Assembly: GCA_947044365.1 (NCBI GenBank)
Contig: OX345644.1
Span: 5,710,577 to 5,774,576, forward strand
Reading direction: 5' to 3'
DNA length: 64,000 nt
From: Petrosia ficiformis
Lineage: Eukaryota; Porifera; Demospongiae; Haplosclerida; Petrosiidae
The position numbers and the translations under genes were made by a program. This document shows positions 1 through 12,800 of the stretch, piece by piece; the first letter of the stretch is position 1, and each line of letters starts with the position of its first letter. The notes under the pieces were generated by a model. It worked only from the letters and a program-made list of their open reading frames with translations. It was not told the DNA's origin and did not search any database.

Positions 1-244
1 AATTTAATAGTCAATTTTTTTTAAACTAAGACCTGCAAATATGGTTAAAAAATATGATGTTTTATCTCTCACATAATATCAAAATCAACATTGGATCTAA
101 AATCTAACTCTAGGATAGTATCCATAGGACCCCATAATTACATGATTGGCATTAAATCCCCCAAAAGTCTTGTGTACATTTTGCCCCTCCATTTCATATA
201 CATCCATTATTGTTTTATTTATCTGTCTATTTATTCCTCACTAC
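1..244. other. Intron 27 of copy A (partial)
   Basis: Sequence after exon 27 on the minus strand. Positions about 65-150, read on the minus strand, still resemble copy B intron 27 at about 46800-46862 (shared GTTAGATTTTAGATCC followed by a TGTTGATT stretch). Nothing else recognised. Confidence 0.6.
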
Positions 245-2382
245 AAATGAATAGCATAGATTATCCATGAACGTCCAATTTTCTCCCACATTAACAAACA
301 TGACAAGTATGAGATCAATATATCGTGAACGTAAATTTGGATCCATGTTATAATCTTTTGCACACAAAATGGCTTGTTCAAAGTCAATATAACCTTTTGG
401 ATTGTCAGGACTATATAGAAGTGCCTCTATTGACAATTTGTTGTTTTTCTATAAAATAATATATAATAAAATATATAACTCTTTTTTAATACTAGTCATC
501 AACAATAAAATGCATACATATACTAGTACAATGAATGTTGCAATAAATTCCAATAATTGACAATGATCACAAATTTAATACTAGTCAAAACACTAATGAA
601 TGGACTCTCAAACAATAAATAGTAACCAAGGAAACTGAATGGTCCAAGGACATGAGATTTATATACTACTTGCTAATGACTGGGACACAACCACAATAAA
701 ATACAGCTAAGCTCCAAAATTCATTCCTATCTATGCTGTTACACATACATAAATTATAGCATATAATTTTGATTTACACTATTATACCTTGCAGAGTTTA
801 GCAAACAGTTTAAGTTGAGCATGCAAAAGATCATAATCACTCTGTAACAAAATAGAAACAAAATTAATAATGACATTTTTCATTTTGTAAATGTTGCTAG
901 AGTCACATGTATATACAGTTAATGGATCAATAAATCATACAACTTCTGATGAAAATAATTCTTGCCTTGTTTGTTTTTTCTGTTAGAGTATGAACTAACT
1001 CATGTTCAGCAGGTGATCCAGTATGAGAAAAAAAAACTTTATCTTCATCGCCACTCTTCATTACTTTTGTACGTAAGAAACACTCCTAGTTATGAGGACA
1101 AAAAAGTAATATTACACACACGTACACTATCATTTAGTACAGGATAATATTTATATCACTATGTAACATAAAACAAATTATGCTTATGTTCGTGTGAAAT
1201 TACCTCTCCTCTCTCTAAAATCAGATTACGCAAACAGTCTGAAAAATAAATTATTAGTACATAATATTTAATAATAAGTAAATAAAATGTACTAAACATA
1301 ATTATATTAAATAATTATAATATGTTATACTACCATGACAACTGTTTGATGTATGTATATTGTATAAATCGTGGCTAGTTGGTGTATATGCACCTGCTGG
1401 TCTTCAGAGGTTTATGTGGATATACCCCTCTGCCTTATGAGCCTTGAGTTATATCCTCATACACCTCCTCCACAACAAGTGGTATATCTGACATACATGT
1501 ATGCACCTTGGTTTATATTTACATTTACACTATACTTACCATTTTCTGACAAACCAAATTGCAGAATTTGAGGTAAGTGTATATATATGTAATTGGTCAT
1601 TGTTTCCTACTGCAAAATGCAGTAGAATCAACCAATCAGATTCAATTACGCTGCCATATATAGGTATTGATGCTTATCAACAATTTCTTTTTTGCTAATA
1701 CTGCACTGTTCATTACAGTGCGAAATTATAATTCAATTTTGTGTACAGCTATTTAGTCTGATAGATCATGCAATTTGTTAGATTACTGTCAGTTACTATC
1801 CTTTATCATAGAAATTATAGGTGAGCGATATTTCATGCTCCAATTAAAGACGAAAAGATGTGTGAATCGTTGAACAACTCAGTAAATAGACTACAAGTTT
1901 GTATAGATCTGATTTGTCAGAGTAGAGTAAATATTGTATGAAATAGATATATCCCTCCCACCAGTGATATAAAACCCGTTATACTTCAGAGCAGCGTGGT
2001 TGTGAAACCTCAAAACCCCCTTGGGACTTCCTTGGCCTTAATCAAGCACTGCACTTTTCCATAGAATACAATGGGTCTTATATCCCTGGTGGTAGGACAT
2101 CCTATACATAATATATTATATAATTCGAATCATTGAACGTTTAATTCTTTGCATGAGGACAATTTTATAAGTATTATATTTATAACTTCCAAGTTTTCAG
2201 TTTCTAACTGACTTAAGCTGGTCAGGAGAACATGACAAAATCTATGTTTTTTCCCTCCACTTTGCAAAGTGTTGGCTTTACAAGACTAAATATACATTAT
2301 ATATATATATATATATATAATATTATATATATATATATATATAATATTATATATATATATATATAATATATATAATATTATA

Positions 2383-2453
<71 letters not shown>

Positions 2454-2482
2454 TATATATTTTATATATATATATATATATA

Positions 2483-2533
<51 letters not shown>

Positions 2534-2543
2534 CATATTATAT

Positions 2544-2574
<31 letters not shown>

Positions 2575-2579
2575 ATAAT

Positions 2580-2618
<39 letters not shown>

Positions 2619-3853
2619 ATAATGAGATTCATAGCCCACACATATAAACCTCAAAATAGGTTGATATTTTAAAATATAAACCTTCTGCAGCCTCTATACA
2701 GAAATACTCGCTGAAACTCAATGGCGATTTTTGCAGCGCAATGCTAGGTATGAATCTCAGCTAAAATATATCAGATATAACATGTTTCATCTGTCTATAT
2801 GCGTTATATAAACCTGCCATCTCGGTCAATATCACCCTCAGGCCTGCAGCCCTCGGGTGATATCTTGCCTCATGGCAGGTTTATATATCACGCATATAGA
2901 CCTCTGAAACATGTTATATATAACTCATATATACTATATTATAAAAGCTTAAAAAGTACATAACTACTTTGGTGGCAGGGCAGAACATATTTTAGACTGT
3001 GGAGGTCATTTATAATTAACAAAGAGCATGGTAATTATATTTATGTTCGTTAAAATACTCAGTTATCACACAAATCAAATAACTTAATGGTCTCCTAGCT
3101 CTGAATTCTCTTGCTTTCACTTTAAACTCTGCTTTGGCCTAGTAGTGATTCGCAATACAATACCAAAGTATTCAATGCTTTTATAACACGACTGAAATTT
3201 GTAGTATCGAGTAATGTACAAGTATCTATCTTGATACCAATATAGTCACCACACCTCTATTTTATTCAGACACACCCATTAAACAGATACATTGTCACAG
3301 CGCTTCCACATTTTCAACTGAATTTATATAAAATTTGTCATTTATGTAAGCATGTGCATTGCAATATCAAGTATCATTATCGCACTTGATACCATTGCTA
3401 CTGATTCCCAAACTACTTGGTAGCATATTCAAATAAAGATAACTCTTATCCCTCATCACTATGGCCTAGCAGAGTAGCCAAGGGCCCCAACCAACTCGAT
3501 GTAAAATAAGAAAGAATTTTTAAATTATTTTTTTGCTTTAACCTTTTCTCAAGTTTATAAAATTAATGCAATCTATGCCATTTATAAAGGTGATTAAAGA
3601 CCCAAAAAGTAGCCAAAATTTGAACTCTGCTATGACACTACTTTGACCATCAAAATAATTATAATATTTATATAATAAAGGTTATATTCTGATTAGGGGA
3701 AGAAGCTGTAATTCCCCTAGCCCCTCTTACCCCAGTTCCATTGTATAATATATACATAAATAAATTGTGTGTAATTGTATTACGTTGAATTGAAGGTAAA
3801 GTCCAACCACCACACACACATAGTGAGCCCAGAAAATCAAGATACCGTGTGTC
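245..3853 (-). CDS. ITPR: Copy A exons 23-27: start of the helical RIH region, cut by the window edge
   Basis: Residues 605-765. Exons: 3853-3784, 1238-1204, 1085-966, 841-788, 448-245. Exon 23 has [14 protein letters not shown], equivalent to the vertebrate PRFLDYLSDLCV segment. Exon 25 starts [15 protein letters not shown] and ends at a GC donor (AAG|GCAAG), as does its copy B counterpart. Exon 25 contains a run of nine T; with nine the frame stays open, so a one-base miscall would falsely break the gene. Exon 27 contains [20 protein letters not shown] and [12 protein letters not shown]. Exons 24 and 25 are shorter than in copy B by one and two codons, and exon 25 is the most divergent pair. 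Positions 1-244 are the next intron. Confidence 0.86.
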
Positions 3854-6800
3854 CTAAATGAATAATAAAATTATAGTGACAATTTAATGCATTATTAAGT
3901 ACAAGTATAGCCACAGGGTGAAATGGTTGCACTGGACTCAGAATCTTGACAAACAACTGAAACATTGTTATTACATTACTGTATCATTTTCATATAATTA
4001 TCCTTCCCATTCTTTTTTGTGTATGTCAAATTCCAATCAATTGCTGAGTTATAGTATAATCATGTATTAATCTTATGACATTAAACTATACATTATATTA
4101 CATATAAAGTCATCACATCATGATTTGGAGGACATTGTGAATGTGAACAGACTATAGTTATAATAGTATTGTCAATCAAATTTAGTCATGAAGAAAACAA
4201 AAGAATCATCATGCAATCATTTTGATTCTACAAAATATCAAGCAATGTGTTATCATAATAAATTTAGCACACTTAAAACTTTGAAAGGTAATTTTTTTAT
4301 ACAAGACTTCTTAACAAAGAACCAATTTTTAAGTGCTTGTAATGTTTTTACATGTAGATATATTCATCGGTATGTTGTATCAGAGATTTAAAATGCATTA
4401 AACCATTGAAATTATGTTTTGACCTTTTATCTTAGCTTTTTTAAAACCCTTGAAAAAATACTATAAAATTCTATGAACCTTTAATTAAAACCAAGAGTGA
4501 TATTAAAACCAAGAGTGATATTAAAACCAAGAGTGATATTGAAATCAAGAGTGATTATACCACATCCCTAGTGGATGATAGGGAAGCCTAAAGAACTCCT
4601 TTGAACATGAAAAAGGTACTGATAATATCACTCATTTATACCTGAGCCAAATATTATACAAAAAAATTAATACTGTTAATTGTTGCCTTTCCTTACAGTC
4701 TTCTCAATAATTATATCAACAGACATCTCTAAAGAAAGTGACTTTGTAAGTGGCTTTGTAAGTGGCTGTGTCCAACATGATTAATTTGGGGAGTATTCAT
4801 CACCTATATTGCTCTAATGTTTTAACAAACGCTTAACTATAAATTCTTTATATTATTTATACCTTAGTCTTGCAGAACTCATCAATCATATCACCCATTC
4901 CTTTGTTAGCCATTCGACTGATGATGTGCCTTTGTGCAAAAATAGTAATGTAAAATTTTAGTTATTGTCATCACTACCCATCATATAAACAAACACAAAT
5001 ACATTATTTATCTAGCCACTTAATAAACAATTACATTCTGAATTAGTTAGTCTTGACATTGTGGATCAATTTAATTCATAGTACGCTTACAATGATAATC
5101 TTAGTGTTAGGGTTGAGCAATAATTCAATATATTTCAAACATTGCAATATCCCGATACATGATGTGTGGTGGAGATTTTTCATCCTTCACATGCAATCAG
5201 TTTGCCTGCTCCCAAACCTCCAACCCCCTCAATATCATATACTTGTACTCAAAAAAATAAGCATAGGCATAATGTTGACACAATAATTCAAGCTTCCATA
5301 GTAATGGCAAACAATAACTGTAAAATTTAACTATATCAATTGTATAAGATTATAATGACTGCAAAGACTGAATTTTGCTAAGACATTTTATTACAAGTTT
5401 CAAATGGTTCATTTCGTTCATCAAACAAAGTACAATAAATTCCTTATCTATATCTATCTATATAATCAGATGATTTGCCATAGCATAAAGTATTCCCTTT
5501 AATGTTAGATGCTCTAATGAGGAATCTATAAATCCCGGTTCATAGTATGAACTAGAATTTATTTTGTATAGAACCCGGTTTGTATAGTTGAAACCACAAA
5601 CAAGTTTCAGACAACCTAAATAAAGTTCATGTAGTGTTATTGTGGGTTCACTTCTTAAAGACAAAATTTGCTGATAATTCGGCTATAAATATGTTTTAAA
5701 TGTTTTGACTCAGCAGATTCAACTATGAATGACTACGATTTAAATACGATGAATCAGCAAAATTATCTATGAATATGCTTATACACCTATATGGCGAGAT
5801 TCATGTTATTCAGCATCCCTCAGGCTTCACCTTTGGGATCTAAATCCCCCCAAATACATGTAGGTATATACAATTATATTAATCATTTCACATGAGTTAC
5901 TATTTATTCATTAACTAACAAGTTATCCTGTACTATTTCCACTACCGCTACTTCAGCGTTAAGTCCTTTATTCATCTGAAAAAAATAATAATAAGATAAA
6001 CTCACAGTACCTTATTCTCACAAATATGTAAACAAAAGATATGTAGCGTTTGGGTTTTCATTTAGCTTACTAGAGTCTCACTCCACTACTGAAGTTAGTT
6101 TGCCAATAGGCACAGCATAATGCCCCTGCACATTATCTCCCATAGTCATTCGTACTCAACACTCAACTTTAAAACCCCTTAATTTCCAAATCAAGGCCTG
6201 GTGTTTAAATCACTTTTAAAGGCAAAGGAGTTATAAACAAAACAGAATGAATGCACTATTCGTAATAACAGCAACAGGTCCAAAACAAATCATTTCAGCA
6301 TACTTTTTACAGTAACCAATTTTACATAACACACAAAATTACATTATACCAAAGATTACCTGTGTTTGAAAAAACTCAATGAACTTTGCCAAGTAGTTTT
6401 CATTCTTACGACTATCACCTTGCAAATATCTCTTGATTACTTCGTAACATGCTTGAAATACCTGAATCTGATTCCTACAATGTTGAGAATTTGTATAAAC
6501 GTAGTCTAAAAGTAATAATGTTTTTTACTTGTTGAGATGTATCTGAGGATCATCACCAGCTGATTTAAGAATTTCTACTATTAGATGTAGCACCTAATAG
6601 TTAGCAAGTACAAGATAATTGAAATTAAATAGAGTATAATAAACGTTTAATAATTATACACACAAAATGTAATATAATTTATGCTACAACTGTCTTGCAG
6701 TAGTAAAAGAAAATTTGTGCAATCTCATACATAATATATATATATATATATATATACCCCAAAAAATAAACTTCAAGTTACATTTTTAGAATAGGCAACT

Positions 6801-9800
6801 ACATAATATTACATGTATCTTATACAGTACACATGCATGAATCTTGCGATTATACAAGGTATTATTAATTGTATTCACTAACTCTGAGGTTTCTCAGTAG
6901 TTTCTGTCGATTTTTTGTATCTCTTTCATCCTCTGTAACTAACCAAAACTTTAATTCCACCAAAGTGTTTTTAATACGAAGCAACTGTTTCTGATTCAAT
7001 TCATCTTTCTGAATCTACACAAATATAAAATATTTTGCAAATAATTATTACTGTACTAATCTTCTACATTACATTATACTAGGTAATATAATAAATCTAG
7101 AAATAATAATTCTATCAGAGAGATTAATGCAGTGAGTGAGGATTACCCATCAATACATCTGCCAGGGTTGTGGTGATGATAATTGCAATTGTAATTAATA
7201 ACAAATTAATTAGCCTTTTTGAGTAATTGTATATGTACCTGTAATGGTAATTGTAATGGTAATTCATTTTATAAAGTAATTGATGTAATTGAAGTATAAA
7301 TACTCAATTACTAAATGCACCATTTGACTGAAAGGTCATGAAAACTGATGCAGCACACTATCTCATTTGCACCTATTGATTGATAGCTGCTTCTTGCATG
7401 AACTTTGGCCAGTATATTCAGCATAACTCAGTATATTCTATAGCTATGAGTACATGGCATCTCCAAGTCTAGAATCATTTTTCAATTCTGAGCTACTATA
7501 CTATTTTGTCAGAGAGTAGTGATGGGAAAGCTAAGTGCAACGACTGCCATACTTCCATTACTGGATCACGTAAAGTAACCTAAAACTTTGTTACACATTT
7601 GAAGGTAATTCAGGTTTCAAGGAATTGATACTGTATGCTGGGAAATATTCGCGGTAGAATAGTTTCGCAAGAGTATTCGTGAATTTAAATTTTCATGAAG
7701 TACCACAATTTTACCACCCACTATCAATTTTAGTAGATAGAAGGATTAGAAGCCCTGCCGAACCATGTGTATAATGTGTTTACTCAACGTGCGAAAATGA
7801 CACAAGAGTTTGTTTGTGAAAGCTGTACAATTCGCAAAATTCGCGAAAATATTCCACCACGAACATTTCCCAGCATACGGTACTAATTTCAAGTTACTTT
7901 TTTGTTGTAACAGAAACCAAGGTGTAGATCAAAGTATCAAGAATACCTAAAAAGAAAGGCAAATAAAAATCATAGCAGTGCATCAAATCAGTCAACATTG
8001 GATTTCAGTGTAACATCTTCTAACTAAATTCCGTTCTTCTCACTCTACTCAAAAGATTGTAACCAATGCTATAGCCAATATGGTCATCACCGATATACAG
8101 CCTTTGTAAATTGTCAAATGTGAAGGGTTTAAAAACCTAGATCACTACTTAGCTGCTGTTCACAGGGAAGAAAATTAAGAAAGGCTCCTTGGTGTACTAG
8201 AAAAATAATAGTATAGCATATCCATTACTTAGTTGCCTTGCTAAAAAGTACCTTTCTGTTCCTGCCACATCAGCACCTGTCAAGAGGGCATTCAGCACAG
8301 CAGGAAATATTCTAAGACAGCAACAATTTCGCTTATTACCAAAACTTTGAAACATTACTATTCTTAAAACTTAACAGTTGTATGGTTTAGCTAATGGAAT
8401 TGATTTCGTCATCATGTACATAAAATTAAAATGTAATGGTAAGTAACAACCGAATAATTAATTTTGATGGTAATTAATTAGGTAATGGTAATGGTAATGA
8501 TATAGACACAAAGTAATTGTAATGGTAATTAATTGATTAGTATAGTAATTGACCCCAACCCTGAAATCTACAAGAATAAATATGTAGCACAAACGTAATT
8601 CAGTCAATTGACTGCATGTGCATCTATTTTTGTAATGTCTTAATCCATTGAATATATAGTAACACATTGACCCAATTCATTTGGTTCTATGCTCCTAACA
8701 CTACAGCTATACATTAATTGCTAAAATCCTGTAGCTAGTACTCAGACACAAAGTACTGAAAATATAAACTCACAAAGTTGATGCTTAAAGATGCAATTAA
8801 ATGTCTAACTAGTTAACTAACAACAACTAATTAACATTTATGTGTGTTATATGAACATGGTACACTGACACAACTGCAATGTAATCATATGGATAACATC
8901 AATACTATGTACAGGGTTTTATCAAGGGGGGGGGGGTTGTTGATGAAGAGAAGGAATCTTCCTCCCTCCTTCAAGTCTGTCTTCCACCCCCCCCCCCCTT
9001 CCAACATGACAGTGTGTAAACAATGAACAATCTAAGTATATACCTTAAATGATTTCACTCTAAAATCACTTTAAAACTAACCACAGAGAAAGTAAAAATC
9101 ATAGAAGTACGGGTTCCCTCTAATCTTCCCAGCCCAACCTCCCCTTTAAAATATTCGTAGACAAAACTAATGTAAATTCTTCTAAGCTAATATTAGAATT
9201 AACTTACATAAGATGACAAAACTGGAACAATACCAGCAACATAGTTAAACTTGTCCAGTAAATCTTCATTAACCTAGGTAGGAGTAGACTTTTGAGTATG
9301 TTTCTTGTGGGTGCATGTGTATGTATGTGTGTGTAAGTGTGTATGTGGTTTTATATAACTAACCTCTTGTAAAGTGAATGAATCATGGTCACCTCTTTCC
9401 TTTCTAGTTGTTAGCTGCAAATTACAAGTGTAGATTATCATAATAATACCAATAAAAGGATGTTTGAAAGTTTAACAACAGGATTTCATACAATATGTAA
9501 TTCTCAAGAATTTGCAATATTTCATTAGACATTCAACATTTGAATCACTATGTAGAAGTGTTTTAATTAAATTCCATTTTAACTAAAGCTTCTCAATATG
9601 TGTCCAGGTAGTGTTATCATTATGTTTAATAACCTCATGCTGCTTCCCTTGGAATGCAGCAAATGCATTAATTTGTTCATTGCCATAGAATATTAAGGTA
9701 TTCCCAGCTGAAGGTTGAGTAGTAACAATATTTAATGCTTTATCAGTTGTCTTGATATTCTCAACTAAAGTCCAATGCGCTCTCATTCATATGTGAACAC

Positions 9801-12800
9801 AAGGATACATCCATTTTATAAGATTCCTCAACACCCTCCTCCCAAACAATTTCTAATTTGTATTAACATCTGAATATAAATTATAGGTGGAGGAGAATGC
9901 AATCAGGAATGTGAAAGAAACACAAAAGAATGTAGACAAACAGATATACAATAGAATGATTTTCTACCTGATATAATTCTGCAGAGTCCCACTGAAGAGT
10001 ATCCAATCCTCCATCATCCTCTTTGAAATCGTTTTTCTCATATTTCTCTACAAAAAGGAGCAATCAAAATGGCATATGATATGTAAGATCTACAATCTCT
10101 CTGTAATATGTTTAGTGATGTGCAATACATATCAATATATTGAAATATCGATATTTTCATTCAATATCATTATACGATATTGGCTTTTGGGTGTATCGAT
10201 ACACTGGAATACAAACCTGGTTTTTCTAATTTACTTGATTTTATACCTAAAAGCAATTAGAACAAGCTAGTGTGGATAACTTTGATTGACCATTTCTTGA
10301 CAAATAAGTCATTCATTTACATTTTAATATCGTGATACTGTATCGTATCGTAATATTTTTGATAGCAATACAATTATTTAGTTGTATTGCACATCCCTAA
10401 ATTATGTTATTTTCTAATGGAGAGTACATTTGTACACACACAAATTGTAGTCCATTACAAAAATGAATTTTCTTATGGCCTGCAGGGGCACCCCTATTGA
10501 TTGCTTTTCCACTGGTTTGAACTGCATTTATATGTATGTCACATAAAACACATATGCAACTATGTTGTATAGTTAAAGAAGTTGTGTCATTATGGGGGCT
10601 CAGTCAATTTATGGGTACAGTGCATACAAGAACACATGCTCGAACTACGGGAAATTCAAGAATGTAAAATTAAAGCTAATACTGTTGTATATAGTAGGGA
10701 AACATTATAAAGATGATGTAAGTGTGTATAATAAGTTGTTGAGGTTCAGACATGAGGAAGTCATCAGCAACGACTAATGTTAGATACTTGAAGGAGTACA
10801 TTAGTTTCATCAAAGATCTGTGTACTTAGATTGCAGTTATACTTACTTCTTCAGGCCCCAGTTTTCAAACTACGCAGAAAAGAGGAGACACTAGTGCCAT
10901 CAACAACGATTGCATGATTGATAGTCACCACAAATCAATCATAGGGATAACTTTTTGTCAATTATCTCTATTCTTGAACTGCTTTAATTATGAGTATGAA
11001 ACTGAATTTTTAGTTTTGTTAACTTCAGAAAACTCTGGTATGGTGTTTGAGCAAACTCTAGTGTGCTAATTTAGCTAAAAATAAGTTGAAATACAGATTT
11101 AACACAGCATACTTAGTAAAAAAATATGTTCTCAATTGCAGACAGCAGGTATGTTATAAGTGCGAAGTGTGTTATTTTAGCACAAAGCATGCTAAACTAT
11201 ATAATTATTTATAAAGTGTTATAATTTAGCATGCTTATAGTTACGTATATACATTATATCTTGGATTAAAGTCTGTATATCATGCTGGCATTTTACCATT
11301 CATGCACTGGAGATATAGCCTTCAATGAAGATGGATTGTGCATTTTCTTTGATATGATAAATCTTCTGAAAGTTGTGAAACGACAATTATAAATTATAAA
11401 AATTGTCATAAGTCAGGTCAGGTCAGGTCAGGTCAGGTCAGGAGGCCTGCTACTGGTAACCTGTAGTCCAGTACTACCTGTTGCAGGGTCGGGCCATCGG
11501 CAACTAAACCAACATCCCCACTAGTCGCCTTCTTGGGACTGGTGTGGTAGATGGCTGGATACCCTGGCGAAACTAAAAACAAGATTCACTTTCAGAGCGT
11601 CGACTCAGGAGAGTCAACGACGGCCATCCAGCAACCATCTGCTGCCTTGCAGTTACGTCTCTTTAGGCAAAGGCTATGGGAAGGAGCCCAGACAGAAAAT
11701 ACCTTGCCAACCTGCAGTGCCAAGCATGGCAAGTACGGCAATCCCCCTGGAGATGATAGACACAGACAAGTCAAGGCCCTCAGTCCCCAGCAGCTCTGAA
11801 GCACTTGACCAAGGCAGCGGGAAGGACAGCAATGGAGCAGAGGGTGCTAAGAATCTCTGGGTTTGGACAGGCAGTCATTGGAATTTGAAATTATGCCCCT
11901 ACAATGCCAGATCGCTCTCCACAGATGCAAGAATCCTTGAGCTTGAGGAGGAGCTGGCAAGGATCAAGTTTGATTTTGTCGGAATCAGTGAAGCTAGAAT
12001 AAAAGGAGAAGGCTGCATAACCCTCAACAACAGTGGCGTATTATAGGGGAGGCGACACCTGCCAAAAGGGATTTGCCTTTGTGGTACACAAGGATATAGC
12101 TGGAAATGTCACCAGCTTCAAAGGCATATCGGATAGAGTGGCATGTGCACAGCTCACTATTAAGGTCAACGCAAAATACAAACTCAATATAATCCAGGCC
12201 TACCTACAAATATCGAGCCATTCTGATGAAGACGTAGATGCAGTCTATGAGGACTTGAATAAACTTATCAATAACAGCAAAGCCTACGTTAATATCATTA
12301 TGGGTGACTTCAATGCTGAAGTTGGCTCGACCATACAAAAAAGGCCTTGTATTGGTCCATTTGGTCTTGGTACATGAAATAGCAGCGGAGATTCCCTTAT
12401 CAATTTTGCAAAGAGGCATCACATGAAAATTATGAACAGTACGTTCTTCAAAAAGGCACCCAGTAGGTGCTGGACTTGGATCTCCCCCAATGGAGCCACT
12501 AAGATGACTACATTCTTACAGACTGACCTCACACTTTCACAGATGTCACTGTCATCAACAAATTCAATACGGGAAGTGACCATCGCTTGGTTCGTGCCTC
12601 CATGACCATCAACACAAGGCTAGAGAGGGCAAAAATGATAAAGAGACAAAGAAAGCCAAATGCAGTAGTCCTCTCAGCCAAGGCAACAGAGTTTCGAAGT
12701 CTTAGAACAGGAAGGGACAGATGTCCTCGACAGACGGTGTAATGACATCACTACTACGATCATGGAAACAGCAGTGGAAATTGCAGGCAACCTAGACCAG

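Larger units (their letters stand above)
1239..3783. other. Copy A intron 23, repeat-filled
   Basis: A 2.5-kb intron. It contains a short foldback MITE (1952-2099), a long (TA)n tract (2296-2613) and a foldback element around 2775-2925. No coding exon could be found between 1239 and 3783; the counterpart intron in copy B is only about 460 bp. Confidence 0.6.
7163..8563 (+). mobile_element. Decayed hAT-type DNA transposon
   Basis: Ends CAGGGTTGTGGT (7163) and, reversed, CAGGGTTGGGGTCAATTAC (8563), the CAGGG start common in hAT elements. Flanking octamers ACATCTGC (7155-7162) and AAATCTAC (8564-8571) match at six of eight positions, a plausible old 8-bp target duplication. Both ends carry GTAATGGTAATT subterminal repeats. 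Inside are a broken BED zinc finger and a broken hAT C-terminal dimerisation motif on the plus strand; most of the transposase is missing. It lies in intron 17 of copy A, antisense to the gene. A second element is nested at 7631-7880. Confidence 0.8.

Noticed and set aside
966..1085. Frameshift in copy A exon 25
   Set aside because: A first count of the T run gave eight and a shift; recounting gives nine T and an open frame.
962..1147. 61-codon plus-strand ORF
   Set aside because: Antisense shadow of copy A exon 25; the minus-strand frame with its splice sites is the real one.
2484..2672. ORF of repeated Tyr-Ile on the plus strand
   Set aside because: Translation of a (TA)n microsatellite; the same applies to similar frames at 20043, 38214, 41479, 42036, 42079 and 52506.
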